Shown here: piece by piece, positions 42,442-52,680 of the stretch
How positions within the stretch are numbered: position 1 is the stretch's first letter
Layout of the letters: every line of letters begins with the position of its first letter
Source: Peptostreptococcaceae bacterium
GTDB taxonomy: Bacteria; Bacillota; Clostridia; Peptostreptococcales; Peptostreptococcaceae
Reading direction: 5' to 3'
NCBI GenBank assembly: GCA_025210335.1
Contig: JAOARY010000064.1
Location: 62,001-126,000 of the forward strand
DNA: 64,000 nucleotides
Notes under the pieces: generated by a model
What the model was told of the DNA's origin: nothing
Database searches by the model: none
What the model saw: only the letters and a program-made list of their open reading frames with translations
Program-made: the position numbers and the translations under genes

Positions 42442-45400
42442 TTATTTTAGAAATCTCTTTTTAAATTTTAACACTAAATCATCAAATATGCTATACACAA
42501 CTGGAATAAATGCTAATGTTAATAATGTTGATAATAATAATCCACCTATAACAACAGTAGCCATTGGAGCTTGTGTAGCTGCACCATCACCTATTCCAAG
42601 TGCAAGAGGAAGTAAACCAAGTATTGTAGTCATTGTAGTCATCAAAATTGGTCTAAATCTTGTAAAACCTGCCTTTATTATAGCTTCTTTTCTCTCATAT
42701 CCACTTTCTCTAAGCTTATTGATATAATCAACTAAAACAATCGCATTATTAACAACTATACCACTAAGCATTATAACTCCTATAAATGCAGGAACTGAAA
42801 GTGCTCTACCAGTTATAAATAATGCTATAAATCCACCAGATAATGCAAATGGTACACTAAGCATTACTGTAAATGGATGTATTAAAGACTCAAATTGAGA
42901 TGCCAATATCATATATACAATTATTATAGATAAGACCAAAGCTATAAGCAAACTTGAAAAAGCTTCTGCCATATCTTCTTGACTTCCTGAGAATTTATAA
43001 CTATATCCATTTGGTATATTATAATCTTTTAATTTTTCCTCAATATCCTTAGTTACTGATCTTAAATCTCTATTAGAAAGTTGTGAACTTATTGTAACTA
43101 CTCTTGTTTGATTTATTCTTGCTATTTGAGTTGGTGAATTACCATATTCAATACTTGCGATTTGTGATACAGGTATTTTTTCACCCTTTGTTGTAGTTAT
43201 CAGTATTTGTTTTATACTTTCTATCGAATCTTTAACTTTATCATTTATTGATAAATTAACATCTATTTCATCACCTTGTGTTTTAAATGTTGTGATATTT
43301 TTTCCTTCAACCGATGTTTCTATAGTACTAGCTAACATAGATGCTGTTACACCATAATAAGACGCAGCATTTCTATTTAAAACAATTCTAGCTTCTGGAT
43401 CACCATCTTCTGTATCCGATTTAACCTCTGATGTTCCTTCTACTGATTTTACAATTTCAACAAAGTCATAACTTATTTTCTTTAATGTATCTAAATCATC
43501 ACCCTTTAATTCTATTTCTATATCCGCAGAAGCAGGTCCACCTCCACCCATAGAAGATGATGCTGAAACACTAATCTTTGCACCTGGTATTTTTTCTAAT
43601 TCTGGTCTTAACTCTGTTACTATTTCCTTTGTACCTCTTTTTCTATCTTTTAAATCTACAAGCATAACATCTATTTGGGATTTATTACCTGCACTTCTTG
43701 AAAAACCAGAAGAAGAACCTACATTAGTAAATACCTTTTCTTTTTCTTCTATTTTATCTACAATCGCTTCAACTTTTTTTGTAACTTCATTAGAATCCTC
43801 TAATGATGTCCCAAAAGGCATTTCTATTGTCACTGAAAGTTGGCCTTCATCTTCACTTGGGAAAAATTCTCCACCAACCATACCAACAGAAACAATTGAA
43901 ACTACAAATATTAATATAGCTATTAAAACTGTTGTTTTTCTCTTTCTTAAAACAAAATTTAATATCTTTTCATATTGTTTATCTAAATATTTTATAAAAA
44001 CATCAAATAAATCTAATAGTTTACCTATACCAAATCCACTATGGCTTCTCTTTTTAACTTCTCCGACTTTTAATATCTTAAAAGAAAGCATAGGAACTAT
44101 TGTTATTGCTACTACTAATGATGCTAATAAAGAAAATACTACAGCAAAAGATAATTGCTTAAATATTATAGCAGTAAAACCTTCAACAAATACAATTGGT
44201 AAAAATACAGCTACAGTAGTCATTGTTGAAGCAAAAACAGCCATTGTAACTTCTGAAGCTCCTTCTATAGAAGCTTCTTTTGCATCATAGCCCTCTTCTC
44301 TGAACCTATAAATATTTTCTAAAACAACTATGGAGTTATCCACTAGCATCCCAATTCCTAATGCTAAACCTCCTAATGATATTAGATTTATAGAAAGTCC
44401 TCCAAAATACATAAGTGCAAATGTGGCTATTATAGAAACTGGAATCGCTATTGCAACAATCAAAGTCGATCTTATATTTCTTAAAAATAAATATAAAACT
44501 ACAACAGCTAAAATACCACCCATTAATGCAGTATTTGAAACATTTTCTATAGATTTATTTATAAATTCTGCTTGGTCTAAACCAACCGTTATCTCTAAAT
44601 TATTATAATCATTTCTTATCTTTTGTACTTCTTTCAAAACATTTTCAGAAACTTTAACAGTATTTGCAATTGATTGCTTTGTTATGTTTATAGCAATACT
44701 ATTTTTATTATTAAGTCTTGAAATAGTATCTTTTTCTTTAAATCCTAAACTAACTTCACCTAAATCTGAAAGTCTAATTATATTAGAATCTCTTAAGGCA
44801 ATTGGTAGATTTTTTATTTCATCTATACTTTCAAATTCTCCAATAGCTCTTACTAAAACTTCTTTTTCACCTTTTTTTACATTACCACCAGGCAAATTAA
44901 GATTTTCAGCTCTAATTGCAGACATAAGCTCGTTTAATGATAGATTATAACCATTTAATTTTTCTTGGTCTATTTCTATTTTAACTTCTTGTTCTTCTCC
45001 ACCGCTTATATCAACAGATGCTACCCCTTCAATTCTTTCAAGTCTTGATTGTAATTCATCTTCTATAATTTGTTGTAATTCATATATTTCTAAATCAGAA
45101 GAAACTCCTAATTTGATTATCGGTTGTGCATTTGGATCAATTTTTAATACCAGTGGCGACGAAGCATCTTCTGGCAATAAACCTTTTACCAAATCAACCT
45201 TTTCTCTCATTTCTAATGCGGCAAAATCCATATCTGTCCCATATTCAAATTCAACAACTACTATCGAATTTCCTTCCCTCGAATATGAAGTTACAGCCTT
45301 TAAATCACTAACACTAGATACTGATTTTTCTATTGGTTTAGTTATTAATGTTTCTATTTCTTCAGGACCAGCACCTGAGTAATTCGTTGAAACTAAAGCT

Positions 45401-45531
45401 ACCGGCACTTCTATATCTGGATATAAATTTATTGGAAGTAAATTAAGTGAAACAAATCCTATAAGAAGTGCTATAAGCATAAACATAAATGTCGTTACAG
45501 GTCTATTTACAGACACCTTTGAAATCTTCAT
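42442..45531 (-). CDS. RND-family efflux permease (AcrB/HAE-like)
   Basis: A 1029-residue permease with 12 membrane helices and two large extracytoplasmic loops. It opens SKVSVNRPVTTFMFM and has GLALGIGMLVDNSIVVLENIYRF and SGIVVNNAIVLVDYINKLRE. Compared with AcrB, Asp407 is kept (Asp398), the second Asp is Asn399 and the helix-10 Lys940 is Asn928, so the proton relay differs. Between MFP and TolC-like genes in one operon; ATG after GAGGTG. Substrate unknown; drugs or envelope lipids are options. Confidence 0.92.
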   Translation of the reverse strand: MKISKVSVNRPVTTFMFMLIALLIGFVSLNLLPINLYPDIEVPVALVSTNYSGAGPEEIETLITKPIEKSVSSVSDLKAVTSYSREGNSIVVVEFEYGTDMDFAALEMREKVDLVKGLLPEDASSPLVLKIDPNAQPIIKLGVSSDLEIYELQQIIEDELQSRLERIEGVASVDISGGEEQEVKIEIDQEKLNGYNLSLNELMSAIRAENLNLPGGNVKKGEKEVLVRAIGEFESIDEIKNLPIALRDSNIIRLSDLGEVSLGFKEKDTISRLNNKNSIAINITKQSIANTVKVSENVLKEVQKIRNDYNNLEITVGLDQAEFINKSIENVSNTALMGGILAVVVLYLFLRNIRSTLIVAIAIPVSIIATFALMYFGGLSINLISLGGLALGIGMLVDNSIVVLENIYRFREEGYDAKEASIEGASEVTMAVFASTMTTVAVFLPIVFVEGFTAIIFKQLSFAVVFSLLASLVVAITIVPMLSFKILKVGEVKKRSHSGFGIGKLLDLFDVFIKYLDKQYEKILNFVLRKRKTTVLIAILIFVVSIVSVGMVGGEFFPSEDEGQLSVTIEMPFGTSLEDSNEVTKKVEAIVDKIEEKEKVFTNVGSSSGFSRSAGNKSQIDVMLVDLKDRKRGTKEIVTELRPELEKIPGAKISVSASSSMGGGGPASADIEIELKGDDLDTLKKISYDFVEIVKSVEGTSEVKSDTEDGDPEARIVLNRNAASYYGVTASMLASTIETSVEGKNITTFKTQGDEIDVNLSINDKVKDSIESIKQILITTTKGEKIPVSQIASIEYGNSPTQIARINQTRVVTISSQLSNRDLRSVTKDIEEKLKDYNIPNGYSYKFSGSQEDMAEAFSSLLIALVLSIIIVYMILASQFESLIHPFTVMLSVPFALSGGFIALFITGRALSVPAFIGVIMLSGIVVNNAIVLVDYINKLRESGYERKEAIIKAGFTRFRPILMTTMTTILGLLPLALGIGDGAATQAPMATVVIGGLLLSTLLTLAFIPVVYSIFDDLVLKFKKRFLK

Positions 45532-45545
45532 ATTAACACCTCTTA

Positions 45546-46694
45546 TTATTTATTTTCTGCTTGTTCTTTCTCATTTTTATCTTCAGTTAAAATTTCAACC
45601 TTTGAATTATCATCCAAATAATTTTGTCCACTTGTTACTACCAAATCGTTTTCATTAAGTCCATTTATAATTTCTACAAATTCTCCATTGTCCAAACCTA
45701 ATTCTACAATTTTTTTAATTGCTGTATTTTCTTCTATAACAAATGTATATATTTCATTATTTTTTACTATAATATTATCTGATTTTATAGATAATACATT
45801 CTTTTTCTCTTCTGTTTTTAATTTTATTTCTGCAAACATACCAGGTTTTATAAGTTGATTTTTATTTTTTATTCTTATTTTTGCAGGATAAGTAAAACTA
45901 TCTCTTGTTGTTGCTGGAGAAAGCGCATATATCTTTCCTTTAAAATTCTTATCACCTAGGGAGTTTATAGAAACATCAACATCATCCATAACATTTACTT
46001 TATTTATTATGTTTTCAGTTAATTCAATTTGAACTTCTACCTCATCAAAATTAGCAACAGTTATAACTCCATTCATTGCATTTATATTTTCACCTTTATT
46101 TATCTCTATATTTGTTATAACTCCATCTATTGGTGATTTGATATTAGTATCATCTAATCTCTTCTTCGCATTTTCCAAACTAACATTAGACTGATTCAAT
46201 TGAGCTTGCATAAGTTCTAAATTTGTATTCGATGCACCAATCTCATAATTTTCAAATTCCTGTTTAGAAATAGCACCTTCTTCATATAATGATTTCATTC
46301 TTTCATAATTAGTATTTGCAAGATCATAATTTTCTAAAGCCTTATTATAATTTGCTAAAGCTACATCATAACCAGCTTTTGAAATGTCATATTCTTTTTT
46401 TATATCTTCTTTATCTATCGTAAATAGAATTTGATTTTGACTCACTCTATCTCCAATTTCAACATTTAAACTCTCTACCTTTCCAGAAACTTTCGAAACT
46501 ACCTTAACTTCATCAATAGGATTCATCTTTCCTGAAAAAGTCGTAAATACATTTATATCTCTAATTTCTGGCTTTTTAACTTCAACCCTAGTTAACTTTT
46601 CTTCTTTCTTTATTTCTTCTTTTTTTGAACAACCCGTTACAAGAGTTATTATAAGCATTAGAAACAAAGCCAATTTAAAGTATTTATTTCTCAT
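45546..46694 (-). CDS. Membrane fusion lipoprotein of the RND pump
   Basis: A 382-residue adaptor. Lipobox LVTGC makes Cys22 the lipid anchor. Then a barrel-sandwich half (VSGKVESLNVEIGDRVSQNQ), an alpha-helical hairpin (about 95-160), the second lipoyl half (IKSPIDGVITNIEINKGENI) and beta-barrel and membrane-proximal domains. Typical RND MFP length. First gene of the operon, 14 nt before the permease. Confidence 0.92.
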   Translation of the reverse strand: MRNKYFKLALFLMLIITLVTGCSKKEEIKKEEKLTRVEVKKPEIRDINVFTTFSGKMNPIDEVKVVSKVSGKVESLNVEIGDRVSQNQILFTIDKEDIKKEYDISKAGYDVALANYNKALENYDLANTNYERMKSLYEEGAISKQEFENYEIGASNTNLELMQAQLNQSNVSLENAKKRLDDTNIKSPIDGVITNIEINKGENINAMNGVITVANFDEVEVQIELTENIINKVNVMDDVDVSINSLGDKNFKGKIYALSPATTRDSFTYPAKIRIKNKNQLIKPGMFAEIKLKTEEKKNVLSIKSDNIIVKNNEIYTFVIEENTAIKKIVELGLDNGEFVEIINGLNENDLVVTSGQNYLDDNSKVEILTEDKNEKEQAENK

Positions 46695-46735
46695 TTTAAA
46701 GCCTCCCTTTAATTTACTTTTACTATCTGTATTTC

Positions 46736-46764
46736 ATTCTATTACTAAATAAATTTATCGTCAA
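46736..46764 (-). promoter_or_regulatory. Strong SigA-type promoter of the efflux operon
   Basis: On the minus strand TTGACG (46764-46759), 17-bp spacer, TAGAAT (46741-46736), about 40 nt upstream of the MFP start. Confidence 0.8.
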
Positions 46765-46997
46765 TAAATTAAAAATTAAAATTTTATTAAGATTTTATAT
46801 ATTTTTTTATAGAATTTTAATTTTAATTCAAAAACATTTTAAAAAAATTATTTAAAAAAATATTTTTTCAAATTTCAAACCTGTATACTATCTATATTTA
46901 CCACATTTTAAATTTTTTATTTAATATTATTAAATAAAAATTAAGTTAATATTAATAAATAAATAATAAAAAATCATCTAAATTAATAGTATATAAA

Positions 46998-47052
46998 AAC
47001 AAAAACTACCTATAAACGACATTTTTTATGTTCATTCATAGATAGTTTTATT
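46998..47052 (-). terminator. Probable terminator of galU
   Basis: AAAACTA-x-CTAT / ATAG-x-TAGTTTT stem with a 24-nt loop, 10 nt after the galU stop. Confidence 0.6.
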
Positions 47053-47061
47053 AAATATTTA

Positions 47062-47934
47062 TTATTTATTATCTTCTATTTTCTTTTTCATAAAATCTAT
47101 TAAATCTGATTTGAATTCATCTCTTTTTAATGCAAAATCAATAGTAGCTTCTAGGTAACCCATCTTATTTCCCACATCATATCTTTTACCATCAAATATG
47201 TATGAATACATATTTTCTCTTTTAGCTAATTCTTTTAAAGCATCTGTTAATTGTATTTCTCCACCTTTTCCAGGTTTTGTTGTTTCTAATATATCAAATA
47301 TCTGTGGTGTTATTATATACCTTCCTAATATAGCCACATTTGATGGTGCATCCTTTGGATCTGGTTTTTCTACTAAATTTTTTACTTTTCTTATTTTATC
47401 GCTATCCTCTAATCCATCAACTATCCCATACTTACTTGTATCTTCCGTTTTGACCTCTTGAACTCCAAGTATTGTTCCTTGTTTTTCCTCATATACATCC
47501 ATGAGTTGTTTTATACAAGGTGTTTTAGAATCTACAACGTCATCTCCTAGTAATACTGCAAATGGTTCATTTCCTATGAAAGGTTTTCCGCATAAAATAG
47601 CATGGCCAAGACCCTTTGCTTCCTTTTGTCTGATATAATGTATTCTGACCATATCAGATATATCTCTAACCATTTTTAGAAGTTCATCTTTTCCTGATTT
47701 TTCTAATGATAATTCTAATTCGATTGACTTATCAAAATGATCTTCTATTGATCTTTTATGTCTTCCTGTAACAATTAATATATCTTCAATTCCAGCTTCT
47801 ATAGCTTCTTCTACTATATATTGTAATGTAGGCTTATCAACTATTGGTATCATCTCTTTTGGTGAAGCCTTTGTTGCTGGCAAAAATCTAGTTCCAAAAC
47901 CAGCTGCTGGTATTATCGCTTTTTTTACTTTCAT
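47062..47934 (-). CDS. galU: UTP-glucose-1-phosphate uridylyltransferase
   Basis: A 290-residue enzyme making UDP-glucose for envelope glycans. KAIIPAAGFGTRFLPATKASPKEM-type N terminus, VDKPTLQYIVEEA, LLGDDVV and VEKPDPKDAPSN motifs. ATG at 47934 has GGGGTG 6 nt upstream, so the 47943 start is not used. Monocistronic. Confidence 0.95.
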   Translation of the reverse strand: MKVKKAIIPAAGFGTRFLPATKASPKEMIPIVDKPTLQYIVEEAIEAGIEDILIVTGRHKRSIEDHFDKSIELELSLEKSGKDELLKMVRDISDMVRIHYIRQKEAKGLGHAILCGKPFIGNEPFAVLLGDDVVDSKTPCIKQLMDVYEEKQGTILGVQEVKTEDTSKYGIVDGLEDSDKIRKVKNLVEKPDPKDAPSNVAILGRYIITPQIFDILETTKPGKGGEIQLTDALKELAKRENMYSYIFDGKRYDVGNKMGYLEATIDFALKRDEFKSDLIDFMKKKIEDNK

Positions 47935-48053
47935 AAAATTCACCCCTATATAGATTTAATATGCTGTTTAATTATCTTTATATGTCAGCTTATATTATAC
48001 CCATATAATTATGATTTATTTTATTAAAATTTAATTAAAATCTAAAACTCACT

Positions 48054-49595
48054 TTAATTATAATCTTTTTTATTTATAAATTGACTTTTATTTGCATCAA
48101 TTACATCATCATTAAACTCTAATTTGTAATAAATTTTGTCATTCTCTACACTATAAAATATATTATGTTTATAATTATTCTCCATACTATCCTTTATCAT
48201 ATTCATTGCATCTTTTTTAGATATTTTATAATCCAAAATTTCTATTTTTACATCTTTAATATTTTTTAATTCCAAATAATCTTCAACTGAAATCAAATAA
48301 TTTCCACAATATGAAAACTCAATATAGGAATTTAATATATCCTTACCTTCTATATTTTCAAAGAATATTACCTTTGGATTATTTGATTTTTTAATTATAG
48401 CATTTAGATTTATATGCTTTAAATCAGGTTTTAATTCACTAAGCAAATTGAGTGCATTTATATATATTTTCTCATAATCAACATCATTTTTATCCAAATA
48501 ATCTATCGCAGAATATGAAATATCAAAATACTCTATACTTCCATGTTCATCAATATCTATGTATAAATTATATCCAGTTTGACTCTTATCTTCTATCTCC
48601 ATTTCATATACATCATCATAATAATCAACATTTTTTATATAGCAACCTTTTGACAAATATTTTTTTGCTATATTAAGTGCAATTATCTTAGCTTCTTTTT
48701 CATCAACAATCTTATCATTAGATATCGATTTTGATTTTAATTTTTCTTTTATACTTTCATTCAACTCAATTTTCATAGAATCTAAAACAAGATTAAAATC
48801 TCTAAATTCTTTTGTATATACTTTGTCTTCTTTCAAATCCACATATCTATTTAAATTATCAATATCAAAATAACAAGGTTTCAATACCAATTTATTAAAT
48901 TTTTTATTTCCACTACATAAATAACCTTCTCTTAAATCAATTGTATCTAAAGATTTTTTTATCACTTCATTCTTGCTAAGTTTTTTTAATTCATCTGACT
49001 TTATCAAATCTATTCCATAAATATCATCATCATAATAAAAAGATATTAAATTCAAATAATTATCTATAGCTAATTTTATATATATATCATCAACTATAAT
49101 ACCATTTTTAGATGGATAATAATAAATATTAAACTCATCATTGTATTCACTAATTTTATACGAAAAATTATTTACGTCAAAAAATTTTTCATTTTTTTGA
49201 TATGTATTAAAAAAATCTAAAACTATTTTATCCGTTAATTTTTTATATTTAGAAAAATTTTCTTTATTAAATTTTATTTTTTCACCGTTTTCTATTTCTA
49301 AATAATTTTCAAATGTATCAATATAAATATTACCTTCATCATCTTTTATTTCAAAATCATAAACATATTCTTCATCATCATTTTTCAAGGTTATTTCAAT
49401 AAATGCAGAGTAATCATCTTCATTTTCATAACTGATATTAATATCATATTTTTCTTCTTCATATGCTAAATTTGCCACTTGTAAAAAATTTTTTATGCTT
49501 GTTTTAATTTTTTCATCCCTAGTATCTTGTGCAAAAGAAATGTTGAAACCTAAAATAAAAATCATAAAACTCATAATAATACCTATTTTTTTCAT
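48054..49595 (-). CDS. Secreted protein with PepSY/YcdB-like repeats, function unknown
   Basis: A 513-residue acidic, Asp/Lys/Tyr-rich protein with a signal peptide (1-22, ending SFA). Several stretches have the helix-then-strands layout of PepSY/YcdB units, for example DEKEAKIIALNIAKKYLSKG followed by VYEMEIEDKSQTGYNLYIDID, and the last ISKKDAMNMIKDSMEN. Such repeats are common on surfaces of spore formers. No catalytic motif seen. Confidence 0.75.
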   Translation of the reverse strand: MKKIGIIMSFMIFILGFNISFAQDTRDEKIKTSIKNFLQVANLAYEEEKYDINISYENEDDYSAFIEITLKNDDEEYVYDFEIKDDEGNIYIDTFENYLEIENGEKIKFNKENFSKYKKLTDKIVLDFFNTYQKNEKFFDVNNFSYKISEYNDEFNIYYYPSKNGIIVDDIYIKLAIDNYLNLISFYYDDDIYGIDLIKSDELKKLSKNEVIKKSLDTIDLREGYLCSGNKKFNKLVLKPCYFDIDNLNRYVDLKEDKVYTKEFRDFNLVLDSMKIELNESIKEKLKSKSISNDKIVDEKEAKIIALNIAKKYLSKGCYIKNVDYYDDVYEMEIEDKSQTGYNLYIDIDEHGSIEYFDISYSAIDYLDKNDVDYEKIYINALNLLSELKPDLKHINLNAIIKKSNNPKVIFFENIEGKDILNSYIEFSYCGNYLISVEDYLELKNIKDVKIEILDYKISKKDAMNMIKDSMENNYKHNIFYSVENDKIYYKLEFNDDVIDANKSQFINKKDYN

Positions 49596-49636
49596 CTAAA
49601 AACCTCTTTTCTCTTTTAAATTATTTTGTGACACAA

Positions 49637-49687
49637 AAAACTCCTAGATTACAAGGTATATTCTACCTTTATATTCTAAGAGTTTCA
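49637..49687 (-). terminator. Structured terminator of the oxidoreductase gene
   Basis: Nested pairing AAACTC/GAGTTT, TAGA/TCTA and AAGGTA/TACCTT with small internal loops, followed on the minus strand by TTTTTTG. Confidence 0.8.
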
Positions 49688-49738
49688 ACTAATTCTATAT
49701 TACTGTTTAATTACAATTTTATTTCAATTGTTTTTTAT

Positions 49739-51166
49739 TTATTTTTTATTTATTATCTTTCCATATTTTTTTACTAAATCAAATATCATACCTTTACTTG
49801 CAAATTCCTTCCAATACAAATCTGTGACATTCTTTAAAGCCTCTGATTTTGCTGGATATGGATATACTATTTGAGATAAACTTCCTATCTTCTTTTTATT
49901 CTTCATAGCATAAACAACTGGTTGCAAAATACTAGTCGCATCTTCTAATAATCCATGAGCTCCTAGTATATATCCATTTTTATCACATATAATTCTTATA
50001 AGTCCATTTGTATTATCTTCTGCAATAAATCTATCAACTTCTTCTAATGATAATTCATATACTTTTACACCTTTATATTCTTTTAATGCTTCTAATTCAG
50101 TAAGTCCTAGATGAAAAATTTCTGGATCACAATAAGTCGCATATGGAATATCTTTATAATATCTTTTTTGATTTAAATTATACATTGAATTAAAAAATGC
50201 AAGCCTAGCTTCATATGAAGCGACATGAGTAAATTGCATTCCACCAATAACATCACCTATTGCATATATATTTTTCTTTGTTGTTCTTAAATTCAAATCA
50301 ACCACAATATAACCTTTATTTGTTTTTACCCCTATATTTTCTAAACCTAAATTTTCTATATTTCCTTTTCTTCCTGTTGCAACTAAAATTTTTTGTGCTT
50401 CTACAATATAATCCTTATCATCTACTTTTCCAATCAATAAAATTTTATCATCCTGCTTTTTAATCTCTTCTTGTTTAAAATTCTCTATAAACTCAATACC
50501 CTCATCCTCTAATATCTTTTTTAATTTTTTAGAAATGATTTTTTCTTCTTTTTTAAGTATTTTACTACCCCTTAATACAACTTTTACATCTACATTGAAT
50601 CTATTTAATATTTGTGCAAATTCAATTCCAATTGGCCCAGAACCTAAGATAATAATTGACTTTGGAAGTTCCTTTAATTTTAGTAGTTCTATATTTGTTA
50701 GATAATCTATATCCAAAAGCCCCTTTAAATTTGGGATTTTAGGAGACGAACCTGTTGCAATTACAATTTTTTTTGAATCAATTATTCGTTTTTCTCCTTT
50801 CATTTGGACTTCTAATTTAGTTTCATCCAAAAATTTTACTTCTCCTATTATTACCTCTACACCTAATGAATTAAATCTTTCTATTGAATCATTTTTTGCA
50901 ATTTGTTCTTGTGCTTTTAACATTCTTTTTCTTGAATCTAAAAAATTAAAAACCCAAGAAGCCTTTAAATCTTTTGTATACTTATTGATATTATTAACAA
51001 TTTTTGATGAACTAACAAGGGATTTCGTAGGTACACAACCATTCCAAAGGCAATCCCCTCCTAATTTTTCTTTTTCAATCAAAAGAACTTTAAAACCAAA
51101 ATTTGCACCGTAAGCTGCCATACTAAGACCAGCAGAACCGCCTCCAATTACAACAATATCATACAA
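49739..51166 (-). CDS. Pyridine nucleotide-disulfide oxidoreductase (MerA/Lpd-like), unusual C terminus
   Basis: A 475-residue flavoprotein. FAD motif GGGSAGLSMAAYGA, redox pair Cys40 and Cys45 in GGDCLWNGCVPTKS, NAD motif ILGSGPIGIEFAQ and AIGDVIGG are present. Where dihydrolipoamide dehydrogenase has HPT and a His-Glu dyad, this has YPYPAKSEAL, so it is unlikely to be Lpd. No extra Cys pair of MerA at the C terminus. Substrate unknown. TTG start with AAGGGGGAG upstream. Confidence 0.88.
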   Translation of the reverse strand: MYDIVVIGGGSAGLSMAAYGANFGFKVLLIEKEKLGGDCLWNGCVPTKSLVSSSKIVNNINKYTKDLKASWVFNFLDSRKRMLKAQEQIAKNDSIERFNSLGVEVIIGEVKFLDETKLEVQMKGEKRIIDSKKIVIATGSSPKIPNLKGLLDIDYLTNIELLKLKELPKSIIILGSGPIGIEFAQILNRFNVDVKVVLRGSKILKKEEKIISKKLKKILEDEGIEFIENFKQEEIKKQDDKILLIGKVDDKDYIVEAQKILVATGRKGNIENLGLENIGVKTNKGYIVVDLNLRTTKKNIYAIGDVIGGMQFTHVASYEARLAFFNSMYNLNQKRYYKDIPYATYCDPEIFHLGLTELEALKEYKGVKVYELSLEEVDRFIAEDNTNGLIRIICDKNGYILGAHGLLEDATSILQPVVYAMKNKKKIGSLSQIVYPYPAKSEALKNVTDLYWKEFASKGMIFDLVKKYGKIINKK

Positions 51167-51196
51167 TATTACTCCCCCTTTAATCTATAAAACCTC

Positions 51197-51230
51197 AAAA
51201 AGCTATCTTTATAAATAAAGATAGCTTTTT
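51197..51230 (-). terminator. Terminator of hpf
   Basis: AAAAAGCTATCTTTAT / ATAAAGATAGCTTTTT stem with T run, 26 nt after hpf. Confidence 0.92.
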
Positions 51231-51255
51231 TTATTTTCATTTGATTTGATTAATA

Positions 51256-51777
51256 TTAAGGTTCTAATATACCATAATTTCCATCATGTCTTTTATATAA
51301 TACATTTGTTTCTTCACTTACCGAATTTATAAATACAAAGAAGTCATGTCCTAAAAGTTCCATTTGAAGAATTGCTTCTTCTTCACTCATTGGCTTAAAT
51401 CCAAAAGTTTTTCTTCTTACAATCCTATCTTTAAGTTCATCAGATTCATCTTCAAAACTAGTTATATTTTCAAATCTTATAGTTGAATTACCTTTTCTTT
51501 TTAATTTAGTCTTATGTTTTCTTAATTGTTTTGATAACTTCTCAACAACTTTATCTATAGCATTATAAAGATCCTCTTCTGAATCCTCTGCTCTTATAAG
51601 ACCTCCACTAATAGGTATAGACACTTCTATTCTTTGTAAATTCTTTTCAGTACTTAAAACTATTTTAAATTCAGTTTCTTTAATAAAGAATTTTTCTAAT
51701 CTCGAAAGTTTCTCCTCCACAGAAGCTCTTAATCCGTCAGTTACCTTTATGTTTTTACCACTTATTATCATTTTCAT
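51256..51777 (-). CDS. hpf: Ribosome hibernation promoting factor, long form
   Basis: A 173-residue protein. N-terminal ribosome-binding domain (1-100, ISGKNIKVTDGLRASVEEKL) and a C-terminal dimerisation domain (about 118-173, RRKTFGFKPMSEEEAILQMELLGHDFF) that makes 100S ribosomes. ATG with AAAGGAGG. A minus TATAAT at 51832-51827 is the probable -10. Confidence 0.95.
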   Translation of the reverse strand: MKMIISGKNIKVTDGLRASVEEKLSRLEKFFIKETEFKIVLSTEKNLQRIEVSIPISGGLIRAEDSEEDLYNAIDKVVEKLSKQLRKHKTKLKRKGNSTIRFENITSFEDESDELKDRIVRRKTFGFKPMSEEEAILQMELLGHDFFVFINSVSEETNVLYKRHDGNYGILEP

Positions 51778-52065
51778 ACAATTTCCTCCTTTAAAAACAG
51801 CTGCTTTTTTGTGAAAGCTTCTTGTTATTATAATATACCCACAAAAGCTTTTTAAAAACTTTTAATTTTTAACAGAATATTAATAAATGAGCTCATTATT
51901 GTTTATATTTTTCCTTTAAAAAAATTCTTCTTTATGTTATAAATATATTTGGTAATAAAAACATTTTTATAATTTGTATAATTACTTATTTTCATAAAAC
52001 TAAAAAACTAAAATATTCTTATAAAAAAATTTCTATTTTAAACAAAAATAAATTATTTAATATAT

Positions 52066-52680
52066 TTATTTCACTTTTGATTTTACTCTTTTTAATCTGA
52101 AAAAATCCTCTCTATCTTTTTCTTCTAAAAATTCTCTTATTGTTTTATATCCACTTTTATATTTTGGTATTATTATATTATCAAGAGCATTAGCACGTTT
52201 TTGTGTTTTTCTAATTTCTATTGCTAATTTATAAATGCTTGTTTCTAACTGGGCATATATATATACTAGATATTTTACTTTACTAAAATGCATTACAACA
52301 TTATCAAATGCTGCATTTGTTCTATAAAAACCATATGAAGGTGTTAATTCTTTTTCTTTATAATCAATTATTGGGATTTCAACTCCCATTACAGATTTAT
52401 ATAATATATTAAAATTTTCTGCTTTTGATATAGACTTTGCAACTTCTTCAACACTATTAATACCCATAGTTAAATTAACTGTTTGTAAAGCTTTATAACC
52501 TTTTTCCAATTCTATATAAATGTCTTTTTGTATTTTTTCTGCATCCAAAACCATAGACATTAATTCCCTTATCAAAATATTTCTTTTCTTATCTAATAAT
52601 TCAAATCCATTTTCACAAAATTCCAATGATGATTTAATTCTTAGCAAATTTGCCTTTGTTGGTGCAAATTCATTATTCAT
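52066..52680 (-). CDS. ntpD: V-type ATPase subunit D
   Basis: A 204-residue central-shaft subunit. Starts [20 protein letters not shown] and ends with [30 protein letters not shown]-type sequence, both coiled. ATG at 52680 overlaps ntpB stop by 8 nt (ATGAATAA) with GGTGAT upstream. Last gene of the operon; only a weak AT-only hairpin follows. Confidence 0.95.
   Translation of the reverse strand: MNNEFAPTKANLLRIKSSLEFCENGFELLDKKRNILIRELMSMVLDAEKIQKDIYIELEKGYKALQTVNLTMGINSVEEVAKSISKAENFNILYKSVMGVEIPIIDYKEKELTPSYGFYRTNAAFDNVVMHFSKVKYLVYIYAQLETSIYKLAIEIRKTQKRANALDNIIIPKYKSGYKTIREFLEEKDREDFFRLKRVKSKVK

Larger units (their letters stand above)
46695..47061. other. 367-nt intergenic region between the efflux operon and galU
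   Basis: Contains the efflux promoter (46736-46764) and the galU terminator (about 46998-47052). The middle (46770-46990) is almost pure A/T with no ORF, no clear operator and no regulator gene. Confidence 0.6.

Noticed and set aside
52044-52070. AT-only hairpin at the end of ntpD as a terminator
   Set aside because: Eight A/T pairs with a loop of equal composition; stability is too low to call, although no better terminator is visible.
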